Shown: positions 1 through 9,012 of the stretch, in pieces | Position numbering within the stretch: the stretch's first letter is position 1 | Layout of the letters: each line of letters begins with the position of its first letter | Assembly (NCBI RefSeq): GCF_036226405.1 | Contig: NZ_CP108464.1 | Coordinates: 4,092,001 to 4,156,000 of the forward strand | Direction of reading: 5' to 3' | DNA length: 64,000 nt | Origin: Streptomyces sp. NBC_01260 | Lineage (GTDB): Bacteria; Actinomycetota; Actinomycetes; Streptomycetales; Streptomycetaceae | Notes under the pieces: generated by a model | Database searches by the model: none | Told to the model about the DNA's origin: nothing | What the model saw: the letters and a program-made list of their open reading frames with translations, nothing else | Translations under genes and position numbers: made by a program

Positions 1-267
1 GTCCTCGTCGATATGCAGGGCTACCCGGTGGCAGAGGCGGGCCGCATCCTCGACGTACCGGTCGGCACCGTGAAGAGCCGCTGCGCCCGGGGCCGTGCCC
101 GACTGGCCCCGCTGCTCACCCATCTCCGCAGGGAAACCGGAGACGGCGATGAACGGAAGACGGAAAGGAACCGGCCACCGAGAACATCCGTCCCACCGGC
201 AGCGGGACCAAGAGATGCGGCAACGAGCGATCCAGCTGGAGTGAAGGGCGGAGGTGGGCGCACATGA
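1..267 (+). CDS. sigM: ECF sigma factor, C-terminal part (SigM-like)
   Basis: The window opens inside this gene; only the last 88 codons are present. The reading frame starts at base 1 and contains region 4 of an extracytoplasmic-function sigma factor (GYPVAEAGRILDVPVGTVKS), the helix-turn-helix that reads the -35 element, followed by a basic stretch and a disordered tail. The stop overlaps the ATG of the next gene (ATGA at 264-267), so the sigma factor and the zinc-finger membrane protein after it are translationally coupled, as sigma/anti-sigma pairs usually are. Position just upstream of trxBA and parAB corresponds to sigM of Streptomyces; the name rests on this synteny because most of the protein lies outside the window. 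Confidence 0.85.
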   Translation, partial: VLVDMQGYPVAEAGRILDVPVGTVKSRCARGRARLAPLLTHLRRETGDGDERKTERNRPPRTSVPPAAGPRDAATSDPAGVKGGGGRT

Positions 268-1199
268 CATCGACGGCCGACACAACGCAGCACCCGGACG
301 TCTCAGAGATCTCCGACCTCACCGAAGGCGTGCTCTCACCGCCCCGCACAGCGGATGTCCGCCGCCATGTGGACAGCTGTGAGCTCTGCTCCGACGTCCA
401 GGCGTCGCTGGAGGAGATTCGCAGTCTGCTGGGCTCCATGCCTGCCCCGCAGACCATGCCCATCGATATAGCGGACCGCATCGATGCCGCGCTGGCCGAC
501 GAAGCCCGTGCCGTTTCCACTGCATCCGACGTTGAGACAGATGTTTCACGTGAAACAGAGCACGCTGCCACGGTGCAGGACCTCGCGGACCGCCCCGCCG
601 GACATTCACGTGCCGCCACCGGTCCCGGCCGGCGGTCGGTGCGGCGACGCCGCCGCACGGCGGTGCTCGGCACCGCACTGGGCGCCGCCGCGGTCGGTGT
701 GAGCGTCTTCCTGCTGCAGAACGTCTCCTCGTCCCAGAACTCCGCCGACCTCAGTGCCTCAGACCGCGGAGCCGACGCCTCGAAGGCAAGCTCACAAACG
801 TTCTCGCACTCCACGCTCGAAGAGCGTGTCCATAGTCTCCTGAGCTCCCGCACGGACCCGTCGAGCCCAAAGGAGTCGGACGGCGGGAAGCAGGCACCGT
901 CCATCGATACGAAGTCCTCGCCGGAGACCGCTTCTCCCGGGTCCGCGTCACCGCAAGCGCCGCTTCGCGCTCCCGTTGTGGTCATCCCTTCCTGTGTTGA
1001 GCAGGGCATCGGGCGGAACGCCGCCGCCCTCGCCGTCGAGAAGGGCACCTACGAAGGCGCGGATGCCTTCCTCGTTGTCCTTCCTCACCCCACCGATGCG
1101 AGCCGTGTCGAGGCCTACGTCGTCGATGCGGCATGCGTCGCCGCAGACCCTCCAGCCAAGGGGAAGCTCTTGCTGACCCATGCCTACGCCCGCCCCTGA
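264..1199 (+). CDS. Membrane anti-sigma factor with zinc-finger (HC2) domain
   Basis: A 311-residue protein that should hold the upstream sigma factor inactive at the membrane. The N-terminal part has the anti-sigma zinc-binding pattern H35-x3-C39-x2-C42 within a helical domain (about residues 10-75). A linker rich in charged residues follows, then an RRRRR-type positive patch and one transmembrane segment (about 133-153), leaving a Ser/Thr/Pro-rich extracytoplasmic C-terminal half. Its ATG overlaps the sigma factor stop. A perfect parS site (543-556) lies inside the coding sequence and is read as residues FHVK... in another frame, so coding and segregation signals are superimposed here. The HxxxCxxC motif is known in ZAS family anti-sigma factors, which often sense thiol oxidation. 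Confidence 0.85.
   Translation: MTSTADTTQHPDVSEISDLTEGVLSPPRTADVRRHVDSCELCSDVQASLEEIRSLLGSMPAPQTMPIDIADRIDAALADEARAVSTASDVETDVSRETEHAATVQDLADRPAGHSRAATGPGRRSVRRRRRTAVLGTALGAAAVGVSVFLLQNVSSSQNSADLSASDRGADASKASSQTFSHSTLEERVHSLLSSRTDPSSPKESDGGKQAPSIDTKSSPETASPGSASPQAPLRAPVVVIPSCVEQGIGRNAAALAVEKGTYEGADAFLVVLPHPTDASRVEAYVVDAACVAADPPAKGKLLLTHAYARP
543..556. other. parS: parS centromere site (perfect), inside the anti-sigma gene
   Basis: Exact 14-base palindrome GTTTCACGTGAAAC, extended to 16 bases by flanking T and A. This is the ParB-binding parS sequence of Streptomyces. It lies within a coding region and is one of five perfect copies in the window. Confidence 0.95.
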
Positions 1200-1230
1200 G
1201 CATCACGCGAGATGCCGCCCCGGCACGTCG

Positions 1231-1256
1231 GGAATGCATCCCCCGTAGGATCCGTT
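1231..1256 (+). promoter_or_regulatory. SigR-type promoter of trxBA
   Basis: GGAAT at 1231-1235, then exactly 18 bases, then GTT at 1254-1256. This is the GGAAT-N18-GTT consensus recognised by the disulfide-stress sigma factor SigR in Streptomyces, in the expected place about 75 bases before the trxB start. trxBA is a classical SigR target, so thioredoxin synthesis here should rise under thiol oxidation. Confidence 0.85.
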
Positions 1257-1332
1257 GGGTGGGGTGAGAGTCGTTGAACCGACCCCAGTAGGCGTGGACA
1301 GTAGGCAGTCTGCAGAGACGAGGAAGAAACCC

Positions 1333-2295
1333 GTGAGCGACGTGCGTAATGTGATCATCATCGGCTCCGGCCCCGCGGGCTACACAGCCGCCCTCTACAC
1401 CGCGCGCGCCTCGCTGAAGCCGCTGGTCTTCGAGGGTGCCGTCACCGCCGGTGGCGCGCTGATGAACACGACCGACGTGGAGAACTTCCCCGGATTCCAG
1501 GACGGAATCATGGGCCCGGAGCTCATGGACAACATGCGCGCCCAGGCCGAGCGCTTCGGTGCCGAGCTCATCCCGGACGACGTGGTCTCCGTCGACCTCA
1601 CCGGTGACATCAAGACCGTCACCGACACCGCGGGTACGGTGCACCGCGCCAAGGCCGTCATCGTCACCACCGGCTCGCAGCACCGCAAGCTCGGTCTGCC
1701 CAACGAGGACGCCCTCTCCGGACGCGGCGTCTCCTGGTGTGCGACCTGTGACGGGTTCTTCTTCAAGGACCAGGACATTGCCGTGGTCGGCGGCGGCGAC
1801 ACCGCGATGGAGGAGGCAACGTTCCTCTCCCGCTTCGCCAAGTCGGTCACCATCGTCCACCGCCGCGACTCGCTGCGTGCCTCCAAGGCCATGCAGGACC
1901 GCGCCTTCGCGGACCCGAAGATCAAGTTCGCCTGGGACAGCGAGGTAGCCGGGGTCCACGGCGAGCAGAAGCTCTCCGGTCTGACCCTGCGCAACACCAA
2001 GACCGGTGAGACTTCCGAGCTGCCCGTGACCGGCCTGTTCATCGCAGTCGGCCATGACCCGCGCACCGAGCTCTTCAAGGGACAGCTCGACCTCGACGAC
2101 GAGGGCTACCTCAAGGTCGAGGCCCCCTCGACGCGCACCAACGTCACCGGTGTCTTCGGCGCCGGCGACGTCGTCGACCACACCTACCGGCAGGCCATCA
2201 CCGCTGCCGGCACCGGCTGCTCCGCCGCACTCGATGCCGAGCGCTTCCTTGCCGCGCTCGCCGACGACGAGAAGGCTGCCGCAGCCACCGTCTGA
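1333..2295 (+). CDS. trxB: Thioredoxin reductase
   Basis: Cytoplasmic FAD-dependent NADPH:thioredoxin oxidoreductase of 320 residues, the usual length. An N-terminal FAD-binding Rossmann motif ([16 protein letters not shown]) is followed by the redox-active CATC pair (Cys136 and Cys139), a second nucleotide-binding motif for NADPH ([12 protein letters not shown]) and the C-terminal FAD motif ([10 protein letters not shown]). The GTG at 1333 is chosen because GAGGAAG stands just before it and the preceding in-frame codons from 1255 look like leader, not protein. It is transcribed with trxA, whose start lies 44 bases beyond the stop. The SigR-type promoter upstream explains redox control. Identification is firm. 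Confidence 0.97.
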   Translation: MSDVRNVIIIGSGPAGYTAALYTARASLKPLVFEGAVTAGGALMNTTDVENFPGFQDGIMGPELMDNMRAQAERFGAELIPDDVVSVDLTGDIKTVTDTAGTVHRAKAVIVTTGSQHRKLGLPNEDALSGRGVSWCATCDGFFFKDQDIAVVGGGDTAMEEATFLSRFAKSVTIVHRRDSLRASKAMQDRAFADPKIKFAWDSEVAGVHGEQKLSGLTLRNTKTGETSELPVTGLFIAVGHDPRTELFKGQLDLDDEGYLKVEAPSTRTNVTGVFGAGDVVDHTYRQAITAAGTGCSAALDAERFLAALADDEKAAAATV

Positions 2296-2338
2296 TCCAA
2301 GCCTCACCCCCACACCCCGCGAAGTTAAGGAGGCCGCC

Positions 2339-2671
2339 GTGGCCGGCGCGCTGAAGAACGTGACTGACGACTCGTTCGACGAGGTCGTCCTGAAGAGCGA
2401 CAAGCCCGTACTGGTGGACTTCTGGGCCGCCTGGTGCGGTCCGTGCCGCCAGATCGCCCCCTCCCTGGAGGCCATCGCGGCTGAGCACGGCGACCGGATC
2501 GAGATCGTCAAGCTCAACATCGACGAGAACCCGGCCACCGCTGCCAAGTACGGCGTCATGTCCATCCCGACGCTGAACGTCTACCAGGGCGGCGAGGTCG
2601 CCAAGACCATCGTCGGCGCCAAGCCGAAGGCCGCGATCCTCCGCGACCTGGATGCTTTCATCACCGAGTAA
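2339..2671 (+). CDS. trxA: Thioredoxin
   Basis: A 110-residue thioredoxin with the active site WCGPC (Cys33 and Cys36) and the cis-proline region MSIPTLNVYQGG. It reduces protein disulfides in the cytoplasm and is recharged by the adjacent reductase. The start is a GTG preceded by a strong AAGGAGG ribosome site. The gene ends 20 bases before a parS site that forms part of a terminator hairpin. Confidence 0.97.
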   Translation: MAGALKNVTDDSFDEVVLKSDKPVLVDFWAAWCGPCRQIAPSLEAIAAEHGDRIEIVKLNIDENPATAAKYGVMSIPTLNVYQGGEVAKTIVGAKPKAAILRDLDAFITE

Positions 2672-2690
2672 GGCAGTACCGCCGTCCGAT

Positions 2691-2704
2691 GTTTCACGTG
2701 AAAC
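2691..2704. other. parS: parS centromere site (perfect), between trxA and the acetyltransferase gene
   Basis: Exact GTTTCACGTGAAAC in the gap between two convergent genes. Its right half is part of the left arm of the terminator hairpin at 2696-2738. A partial second copy, GTTTCACGTTTCAC at 2730-2743, lies on the other arm. Confidence 0.95.
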
Positions 2705-2738
2705 GGGCCCACCCCTCGGGGATGGGCCCGTTTCACGT
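2696..2738. terminator. Bidirectional terminator fused to parS
   Basis: A perfect 16-base inverted repeat (arms 2696-2711 and 2723-2738) with an 11-base loop whose CCCC and GGGG can pair further. It lies between the trxA stop (plus strand) and the end of the acetyltransferase gene (minus strand), so it can stop transcription from both sides. The left arm contains nine bases of the parS site. Confidence 0.85.
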
Positions 2739-2762
2739 TTCACGGCACCTACGGATCTCGGA

Positions 2763-3380
2763 TCACAGCGGTCGCAGTGCCGGCTCCTTCTGGACCGCAC
2801 CCAGCAGCCGGTCCAGGGCCAGCTCGACATCTTCCTTCCACGAAAGTGTCGTACGCAGCTCCAGTCTCAGCCTCGGGTGAGACGGATGCGTTCGTACGGT
2901 CTTGAATCCCACTGCCAGCAGATGGTCTGCGGGCAGCACGCAGGCGGGCTCTTTCCAGCGGGCGTCCCCGAATGCTTCGATCGCCTTGAATCCGCGACTG
3001 AGCAGATCCTTGGCGACGGTCTGCACCATGACCCGGCCGAGGCCCTGCCCCTGGTAGCCCGGCAGGATCAAGGCAGTCATCAGCTGGACGGCATCGGGGG
3101 AGACGGGGCTTGTCGGAAAGGACGCAGCCCGCGGAACGTAGGCCGGAGGTGCGTAGAGAACGAAGCCGACCGGGACATCATCGACGTAGACGACACGGCC
3201 GCAGGATCCCCACTCCAGCAGGACGCTGGAGATCCAGGCCTCCTTCTCGGCCCCAGGCCTGCCGGCCTTGACCGCAGCTGCCCCACGCACCGGATCAAGT
3301 TCCCAGAAGACACAGGAGCGGCAGCGCTCGGGAAGATCGGGAAGGTTGTCCAGCGTGAGCGGTGCGAGCCGACGCCCCAT
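2763..3380 (-). CDS. GNAT-family N-acetyltransferase
   Basis: A 205-residue cytoplasmic protein of the GCN5-related acetyltransferase fold. The acetyl-CoA pyrophosphate loop is seen as ILPGYQGQGLGRVMVQ near residue 110, after the beta-strand with a short Val-Gly-Phe-Val turn. The N-terminus carries a CRSC pair. The acceptor substrate cannot be told from the sequence. It stands directly downstream of parB on the same strand, separated by the parB terminator (3525-3564), and this position is conserved in Streptomyces; a link to segregation is not shown. Confidence 0.85.
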   Translation of the reverse strand: MGRRLAPLTLDNLPDLPERCRSCVFWELDPVRGAAAVKAGRPGAEKEAWISSVLLEWGSCGRVVYVDDVPVGFVLYAPPAYVPRAASFPTSPVSPDAVQLMTALILPGYQGQGLGRVMVQTVAKDLLSRGFKAIEAFGDARWKEPACVLPADHLLAVGFKTVRTHPSHPRLRLELRTTLSWKEDVELALDRLLGAVQKEPALRPL

Positions 3381-3524
3381 GAAGGCTGTTCCTCACTTCC
3401 CTCGCCCGCCGCATCGTGTGCGACGGGAGGTGTACTCCGTTCGCGGAGGTGGATCAACTGGATGTGGCCTGCCAGAACGCATCGTATCCACCACGGGATC
3501 AAGCTGACACCGAGAGAAAGCAAA

Positions 3525-3564
3525 GGGCGGGCTGTGTTCCGTCCTTCCGGAACACAGCCCGCCC
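3525..3564 (-). terminator. Terminator downstream of parB
   Basis: Perfect 17-base stem (3525-3541 with 3548-3564), 6-base loop. Read on the minus strand it ends in CTTTGCTTTCT, a modest T tract, 17 bases after the parB stop. Confidence 0.85.
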
Positions 3565-3580
3565 AGCGTCGCTCCGAACG

Positions 3581-4672
3581 TCAGCTCTCCGCGTCCTCTG
3601 CCGACTCCTCCGACGGGCCGTGGTCCAGCACACGGCCTTCGCCGGGAGCGAGACTGCCGAGGATGCGGTCCAGATCCTCCATCGAGGCAAACTCGACGAC
3701 GATCTTTCCCTTCTTCTGCCCGAGATCGACCTTCACTCGGGTCTCGAAGCGGTCCGAGAGCCTGGACGCGAGATCAGACAACGCCGGCGACAGCCGACCG
3801 CCCGCCCGGGGCCCCTTGGCCTTGGAGGCGCTCGTGGGCCGGGAGCCCATGAGCGTCACGATCTCCTCGACCGCACGCACCGAGAGCCCCTCGGCCACGA
3901 TGCGGTGCGCCAGCTTGTCCTGCTCCTCGGAGTCATCCACCGACAGCAGCGCACGCGCATGTCCCGCCGAGAGCACCCCGGCCGCGACCCTGCGCTGCAC
4001 CGGGGGCGACAGCCTCAGCAGACGCAAGGTGTTGGACACCTGCGGCCGGGACCGTCCGATGCGGTCGGCCAGCTGGTCATGCGTGCACTTGAATTCCTTG
4101 AGCAGCTGGTCGTACGCCGCCGCCTCCTCCAACGGGTTGAGCTGAGCCCGGTGAAGGTTCTCCAAGAGCGCGTCCAGAAGCAGCTTCTCGTCATCCGTGG
4201 CCCGGACGATGGACGGGATCCGCTCCAGACCGGCTTCACGGCAGGCCCTCCAGCGCCGCTCGCCCATGATGAGCTCAAAGCGCTCGGGGCCGATCTGCCG
4301 CACGACGACAGGCTGAAGAAGGCCCACCTCCTTGATGGAGGTGACCAACTCGGCAAGCGCATCCTCGTCGAACACCTCTCGGGGCTGACGAGGGTTCGGC
4401 GTGATGGAGTCGAGAAGAATCTCGGCGAAGTACGCCCCCGCCACCTCGCTCGGCCCGTCGGCCCCGCCTGGCTCCGAGACAGGCACGCTCGGCTCCGGCA
4501 CCATGCCGAGCGTGGTCACCTTGGCGGCAGCCACTCCGCGCTCGGCCGTCATGACCGGAGCCGTTGCGGGAGAGGACGCACCAGCGCCGGTGGACGGCAC
4601 CTGCCTCTCCTGCGGAGCGGCGGGGATCAGGGCACCGAGCCCTCGCCCCAACCCTCTACGACGCTCACTCAC
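3581..4672 (-). CDS. parB: Chromosome-partitioning protein ParB
   Basis: A 363-residue CTP-dependent DNA-clamp protein that loads at parS sites and organises the origin region for segregation, particularly during sporulation septation. The sequence shows the N-terminal ParB/Srx domain with the arginine-rich [13 protein letters not shown] motif, a central helix-turn-helix ([20 protein letters not shown]) that reads parS, and a C-terminal dimerisation domain. The N-terminal 100 residues are Pro/Ala-rich linker. The ATG overlaps the parA stop by 4 bases. The five perfect parS copies in this window are its expected targets. Followed by a strong terminator. Confidence 0.97.
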   Translation of the reverse strand: MSERRRGLGRGLGALIPAAPQERQVPSTGAGASSPATAPVMTAERGVAAAKVTTLGMVPEPSVPVSEPGGADGPSEVAGAYFAEILLDSITPNPRQPREVFDEDALAELVTSIKEVGLLQPVVVRQIGPERFELIMGERRWRACREAGLERIPSIVRATDDEKLLLDALLENLHRAQLNPLEEAAAYDQLLKEFKCTHDQLADRIGRSRPQVSNTLRLLRLSPPVQRRVAAGVLSAGHARALLSVDDSEEQDKLAHRIVAEGLSVRAVEEIVTLMGSRPTSASKAKGPRAGGRLSPALSDLASRLSDRFETRVKVDLGQKKGKIVVEFASMEDLDRILGSLAPGEGRVLDHGPSEESAEDAES

Positions 4673-5907
4673 TGGATCCCCTCCGAAGTGTTCTGCTGGC
4701 TGTTCCGACTGCCCGTGTGGGCGTGCTGCGCCTCGTACTGCAACCCCGCCCCGCGCAGAGCGATCTCACGTGCCGCCTCAAGATATGACAGGGAACCGCT
4801 GGAGCCCGGGTCATAGGTGAGCACGGTCTGCCCGTAGCTCGGTGCCTCGGAGATCCTCACCGAGCGCGGAATGCTGGTGCGCAGCACCTCCTTACCGAAG
4901 TGGGTGCGCACCTCCTCCGCAACCTGCGACGCGAGCCTGGTCCGGCCGTCGTACATGGTGAGCAGGATCGTCGACACATGGAGGTCGGGGTTGAGGTGCC
5001 CCCGTACCAGGTCGACGTTGCGCAGCAGCTGCCCAAGCCCTTCCAGCGCGTAGTACTCGCACTGAATCGGGATCAGCACCTCGGCGCCGGCCACCAAGGC
5101 GTTGACCGTCAGGAGACCGAGTGAGGGCGGGCAGTCGATGAGGATGTAATCCAGCGGCTGCTCGTAGGCCTGGATTGCCCGCTGGAGTCGACTCTCCCGC
5201 GCCACCAGCGACACCAGCTCGATCTCCGCACCGGCGAGATCGATGGTCGCTGGGGCGCAGAAGAGACCTTCGACGTCCGGGACGGGCTGAACCACGTCGG
5301 AGAGCGGCTTGCTCTCCACCAGAACGTCGTAGATCGAGGGGACCTCGGCGTGGTGGTCAATCCCCAGCGCCGTGGAGGCGTTCCCCTGCGGGTCCAGGTC
5401 GACCACCAGAACACGAGCACCGTGAAGGGCAAGTGACGCGGCAAGGTTGACCGTCGAGGTGGTCTTACCCACTCCGCCCTTCTGATTGGCCACCACCATG
5501 ACGCGCGTCTGGTCAGGCCGCGGCAGCCCCTCGCCGGCGCGGCCAAGGGCCTCGACCGCCAGCTGGGCCGCGCGACCGATGGGTGTGTCGTCCATCGGTG
5601 GCGGTGTTTCACGTGAAACACCGTCCACCGCCGATTCGGATCGGGGACCGGGGACCGGATCGGTCATCGGTCCCGCGATGTTGGCGTCGGACCGCAAGGA
5701 TTCACTCTCCTCGACTTCAGGCTCGCAATGAGCAGAGCCTGCCATGCTTTCAGGGTCGCGAACCAGCGAGGCCCGCTCTTCTGTGGATGAATCCACTTCT
5801 GTGGACAACTCCGTAGCCCTAACGGGCCTGCGATGGCGAGGCGTGGCAGCCGCACGACCGCGGCCGATAATTCCATGCAGCAGAGAGCGACGTTTCACGT
5901 GAAACAC
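4669..5907 (-). CDS. parA: Chromosome-partitioning ATPase ParA
   Basis: Walker-type ATPase that positions ParB-parS complexes along the hypha. From the GTG at 5907 it has 412 residues; the deviant Walker A box KGGVGKT lies at about 143-149 and the Walker A' aspartate region ([13 protein letters not shown]) and [10 protein letters not shown] follow. The long N-terminal extension before the ATPase core is low in conserved features. The start is uncertain: ATG at 5745 (358 residues) and ATG at 5595 (308 residues, closest to the bare ParA fold) are in frame. Candidate starts at 5907 and 5595 each have a parS site at or just upstream (5892-5905, 5606-5619), which suggests ParB binding could affect parAB expression. 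Two DnaA-box-like sequences (5782-5790, 5800-5808) lie in the extension. Confidence 0.93.
   Translation of the reverse strand: MFHVKRRSLLHGIIGRGRAAATPRHRRPVRATELSTEVDSSTEERASLVRDPESMAGSAHCEPEVEESESLRSDANIAGPMTDPVPGPRSESAVDGVSRETPPPMDDTPIGRAAQLAVEALGRAGEGLPRPDQTRVMVVANQKGGVGKTTSTVNLAASLALHGARVLVVDLDPQGNASTALGIDHHAEVPSIYDVLVESKPLSDVVQPVPDVEGLFCAPATIDLAGAEIELVSLVARESRLQRAIQAYEQPLDYILIDCPPSLGLLTVNALVAGAEVLIPIQCEYYALEGLGQLLRNVDLVRGHLNPDLHVSTILLTMYDGRTRLASQVAEEVRTHFGKEVLRTSIPRSVRISEAPSYGQTVLTYDPGSSGSLSYLEAAREIALRGAGLQYEAQHAHTGSRNSQQNTSEGIQ
5606..5619. other. parS: parS centromere site (perfect), inside parA
   Basis: Exact GTTTCACGTGAAAC embedded in a longer perfect palindrome (5602-5623). It sits 11 bases upstream of an internal in-frame ATG of parA (5595), where it would overlap the ribosome-binding region. 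Confidence 0.95.
5892..5905. other. parS: parS centromere site (perfect), at the parA start
   Basis: Exact GTTTCACGTGAAAC covering codons 1 to 5 of parA if translation starts at the GTG at 5907. Next to it is the hairpin at 5910-5936. Confidence 0.95.
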
Positions 5908-5909
5908 GA

Positions 5910-5936
5910 TGCCCCTGCAGCGTAGCTACAGGGGCA
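5910..5936. terminator. Hairpin between rsmG and parA
   Basis: Arms TGCCCCTG (5910-5917) and CAGGGGCA (5929-5936) with an inner 3-base stem AGC/GCT. It lies after the rsmG gene and right before the parA GTG, so it may end the rsmG transcript or act in the parA leader. No T tract is present. Confidence 0.55.
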
Positions 5937-6037
5937 CGACACTCCGCGCGGGGTAGGTACGCCTCCCCGCGCGAAGCATCACCAATACACGCGCTAAACG
6001 GTGCGTAACGGTCATGTACGCAACGCAACCGGATGAG

Positions 6038-6754
6038 TCAGCGACGACGGCGCGTCCGGCTGACCCTCGCGGCCTTGGCTCTCTTTGCGGCGAACCTCAC
6101 ACCACCCGGACTCTCGCCCACCACCACACGCACCACGGTGGACAGCGGATCAACGACACCCTCGCCCACATGCAGCACCTCGGTCTCCAGCACTCCGAGC
6201 TTGCTCAGGGCCGCCCTCGCGCCGTTGATCTCTTCCTCGGCGGTATCGCCCTTGAGTGCCAGCATCTCGCCGTACGGGCGAAGCAGCGGCACTCCCCAGC
6301 CCGCCAAGCGGTCCAGCGGAGCCACCGCCCGAGCCGTCACCACATGGACCGGCTGAAGCGTCCCCAGGACCTCCTCGGCCCGGCCACGGACGACCGTCAC
6401 ATGATCCAGGCCCAGGAGCTCGACGACCTCCTGGAGGAAATTCGTCCGCCGCAGCAACGGCTCAAGCAGGGTGATCTTCAGATCCGGCCGCACGAGCGCC
6501 AGCGGAATCCCCGGAAGCCCGGCACCCGAGCCCACATCGCAGACCGTGACGCCGTCGGGGACGACCTCGGAGAGCACCGCACAGTTCAGCAGGTGCCTCT
6601 CCCACAGCCGCGGCACCTCGCGCGGACCGATCAACCCTCGCTTGACCCCCGCATCGGCCAGCAGTTCGGCGTATCGGACGGCCTCAGGAAAGCACTCACC
6701 GAATACCTCCCGGGCCTCTTCGGGCGCCTGGGGAAGCTCTACTTCCTCCGTCAC
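6038..6754 (-). CDS. rsmG: 16S rRNA (guanine-527-N7)-methyltransferase
   Basis: SAM-dependent methyltransferase (238 residues from this start) that modifies G527 of 16S rRNA; loss gives low-level streptomycin resistance in many bacteria, including Streptomyces. The SAM-binding motif is [17 protein letters not shown], followed by the RTNFL segment of the family. The GTG at 6754 is preferred over the ATG at 6778 because GGAAGG stands 9 bases before it. The C-terminus is strongly basic (RVSRTRRRR). It lies between jag and parA, as in many Gram-positive origin regions. Confidence 0.94.
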   Translation of the reverse strand: MTEEVELPQAPEEAREVFGECFPEAVRYAELLADAGVKRGLIGPREVPRLWERHLLNCAVLSEVVPDGVTVCDVGSGAGLPGIPLALVRPDLKITLLEPLLRRTNFLQEVVELLGLDHVTVVRGRAEEVLGTLQPVHVVTARAVAPLDRLAGWGVPLLRPYGEMLALKGDTAEEEINGARAALSKLGVLETEVLHVGEGVVDPLSTVVRVVVGESPGGVRFAAKRAKAARVSRTRRRR

Positions 6755-6817
6755 GGGAACCGTCCTTCCATACCGCACTACCGCACCATGGGTGGCTGAC
6801 TATCAGGCTGACAAAGA

Positions 6818-6847
6818 TCGGCCCCGTCTGCGAACAGACGGGGCCGA
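6818..6847 (-). terminator. Terminator downstream of jag
   Basis: Perfect 13-base stem (6818-6830 with 6835-6847) closed by a CGAA tetraloop, 15 bases after the jag stop on the minus strand. It separates the rnpA-yidD-yidC-jag unit from rsmG. Confidence 0.85.
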
Positions 6848-6862
6848 CAGGAGAAGGGCCGG

Positions 6863-7372
6863 TCAGGCCGGAAGGACGACGACGAAGCGCTGCGGCTCCT
6901 CGCCCTCCGATTCGCTGCGCAGACCCGCGGCCGCAACCGCGTCGTGCACGACCTTGCGCTCGAACGGCGTCATCGGATCCAGCTTCACCGGCTCACCGGA
7001 GTTCTTGACCTCGTCCGCGGCCTTGGCACCCAGCTCGGCAAGCTCCGTGCGCTTCTGCGCCCGGAAACCCCCGATGTCGAGCATCAGACGGCTCCGGTCA
7101 CCGGTCTCCCGGTGCACGGCCAGCCGCGTCAGCTCCTGGAGCGCCTCCAGCACCTCACCGTCGCGGCCCACGAGCTTCTGCAGTTCACGTGCCGACTCGC
7201 TGATGATCGAGACCGCGGCCCGATCAGCCTCGACGTCCATGTCGATGTCGCCGTCGAGATCGGCGATGTCGAGCAGGCCCTCAAGGTAGTCCGCTGCGAT
7301 CTCCCCTTCCTGCTCAAGGCGGGTCAAGGTGTCGCTTCCCTCAGCGGCCGTGGAGGTGGTGCCTTCCGTCAC
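6863..7372 (-). CDS. jag: Jag family RNA-binding protein (KH and R3H domains)
   Basis: A 169-residue cytoplasmic protein of the SpoIIIJ-associated (Jag/KhpB) family. It carries a KH-like segment with LVGRDGEVLEALQELTRLAV and an R3H motif near the C-terminus (TPFERKVVHDAV). KhpB proteins bind RNA and affect cell division in firmicutes; the targets in Streptomyces are not known from the sequence. It starts 14 bases after the yidC stop, so it is in one operon with the insertase. Confidence 0.93.
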   Translation of the reverse strand: MTEGTTSTAAEGSDTLTRLEQEGEIAADYLEGLLDIADLDGDIDMDVEADRAAVSIISESARELQKLVGRDGEVLEALQELTRLAVHRETGDRSRLMLDIGGFRAQKRTELAELGAKAADEVKNSGEPVKLDPMTPFERKVVHDAVAAAGLRSESEGEEPQRFVVVLPA

Positions 7373-7386
7373 GGATGGACTCCTTC

Positions 7387-8649
7387 TTACTTCTTGGACG
7401 GGTGCTTGGGCCGCTGCGGGCCCTTGCGCTGTCCGGACTTGGCTTGGCGTGAGGAGCCGGACGCGGGCTTGCCCGCCGGCTTGGGCTTGTCGTCCTGCGG
7501 CGCTTTCTTCTGCAGAGAGGTCGTGGGCTCCGACTCACTGGAGTCGGTGTCCTTGGCCCCGCTCTGCTGACCTGCACCGGTGTGACGCTGCGCCTTGGTC
7601 TGGCGCTTGGGCTGCTGACGCCGCTGCGCGGCGCCGCCCTCGGCGTCGGCCACGGCGGTATCGCTCTTCTCCACCGTGCCGTCCTCCTGGGCGGCGAGGC
7701 CGAGCTTGGCCAGTCCCGTGATGAACTTCCGCTCGATGTCATTGCGGTCCGGGCCCTTGGACACGATCCGCTTGACCGTATTGCGCTTGGTCCTGCCGCG
7801 CACCTCACCGTGGGTGGTGATGCTCTTCAGCAGACGTCCCAGGTACTGGTCCTGCGCCTTGCTGCCCGGCGTCGGGTTCTGGTTGATCACGTACATCTGC
7901 TGACCCATGGTCCAGACGTTGGTGGTCAGCCAGTAGACGAGGACACCGACGGGGAAGTTGATACCCATGACGGCGAAGATCAGCGGGAAGATGTACATCA
8001 GCATCTTCTGCTGCTGCATGTACGGCGTCTTGACCGTCAGGTCCACGTTCTTCGTCATCAGCTGGCGCTGCGTGAAGAACTGCGAGGCCGACATCATCAC
8101 GATCATGACCGCGGTGACGACCCGGACATCCACCAGGGAGGCGCCGAGCGCACTGACCTTGTCCGCGCTGTCCATGAACTTCGCGGCCAGCGGAGCACCG
8201 AAGATGTGTGCCTGACGCGCGCTGTCCAGCAGCGACTGGTCGATGACACCGATCTTCTTGTTCGACGCGATGGCCGAGAGCACGTGGTACAGGGCGAAGA
8301 AGAACGGCGACTGCGCCAGGATGGGAAGGCACGAGGACAACGGGTTGGTACCCGTCTCCTTGTACAGCTTCATCATCTCTTCGGACTGACGCTGCTTGTC
8401 GCTCTTGTAGCGCTCCTGGATCGCCTTCATCTTCGGCTGGAGCACCTGCATGTTCCGCGTCGACTTGATCTGCTTGACGAACAGCGGAACAAGACAGATA
8501 CGGATCAGCACCACGAGGGACACGATGGACAGACCCCAGGCCCATCCCGTGTCGGGGCCGAAGATCGCCCCGTACAACGTGTGGAACTGGACGATGACCC
8601 AGGAAACAGGCCATGTAATGAAGCTGAACAGACTGGCAATCGTGTCCAC
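7387..8649 (-). CDS. yidC: Membrane protein insertase YidC/OxaA
   Basis: A 420-residue insertase that helps membrane proteins fold and insert, alone or with Sec. The first 260 residues carry the conserved hydrophobic segments (near [46 protein letters not shown]). A long polar basic tail of about 130 residues follows, ending in KHPSKK, as in actinobacterial YidC, which could bind the ribosome. It starts with GTG 3 bases beyond the yidD stop and belongs to the rpmH-rnpA-yidD-yidC-jag group. Confidence 0.96.
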   Translation of the reverse strand: MDTIASLFSFITWPVSWVIVQFHTLYGAIFGPDTGWAWGLSIVSLVVLIRICLVPLFVKQIKSTRNMQVLQPKMKAIQERYKSDKQRQSEEMMKLYKETGTNPLSSCLPILAQSPFFFALYHVLSAIASNKKIGVIDQSLLDSARQAHIFGAPLAAKFMDSADKVSALGASLVDVRVVTAVMIVMMSASQFFTQRQLMTKNVDLTVKTPYMQQQKMLMYIFPLIFAVMGINFPVGVLVYWLTTNVWTMGQQMYVINQNPTPGSKAQDQYLGRLLKSITTHGEVRGRTKRNTVKRIVSKGPDRNDIERKFITGLAKLGLAAQEDGTVEKSDTAVADAEGGAAQRRQQPKRQTKAQRHTGAGQQSGAKDTDSSESEPTTSLQKKAPQDDKPKPAGKPASGSSRQAKSGQRKGPQRPKHPSKK

Positions 8650-8652
8650 TAA

Positions 8653-9012
8653 TCAGGCTCCTTGAGCATTGGGCGAAGTCTCTGCGGCCGAGCTCGGGAG
8701 ATCGGTGGCCGATCCCCCGGGAGGCACATCAGCGGCGGAGTCCCCGCCCTTACCGCCGCGGAAAAGATCTCGCAGCAGTTCGTGCCAACGCGGACGTTTG
8801 CGTGGTGGTACGTAATCCACGCCGCCGGGTGACCACGGATTGCATCGCAGGATGCGCCAGGCTGTCAGCGCCGTTCCCTTGATCGCTCCGTGCCGGTCGA
8901 TCGCCGTATATCCATAGTGGGAACACGACGGGTAGTAACGGCAGACAGGCCCGAGAAGTGGGCTGATCGTCCACTGGTAGAGCTTGATGAGAGCCAGCAG
9001 CGGGTACTTCAT
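8653..9012 (-). CDS. yidD: Membrane protein insertion efficiency factor YidD
   Basis: A 119-residue protein of the small YidD family. The conserved core is [15 protein letters not shown] followed by [18 protein letters not shown], with an N-terminal amphipathic helix ([10 protein letters not shown]). YidD binds the inner membrane and assists YidC. Its ATG overlaps the rnpA stop by 4 bases. The C-terminal 35 residues are a poorly conserved tail. Confidence 0.96.
   Translation of the reverse strand: MKYPLLALIKLYQWTISPLLGPVCRYYPSCSHYGYTAIDRHGAIKGTALTAWRILRCNPWSPGGVDYVPPRKRPRWHELLRDLFRGGKGGDSAADVPPGGSATDLPSSAAETSPNAQGA

Noticed and set aside
601..614. ATTCACGTGCC as a further parS site
   Set aside because: Only the ACGTG core fits; the arms do not form GTTTC/GAAAC.
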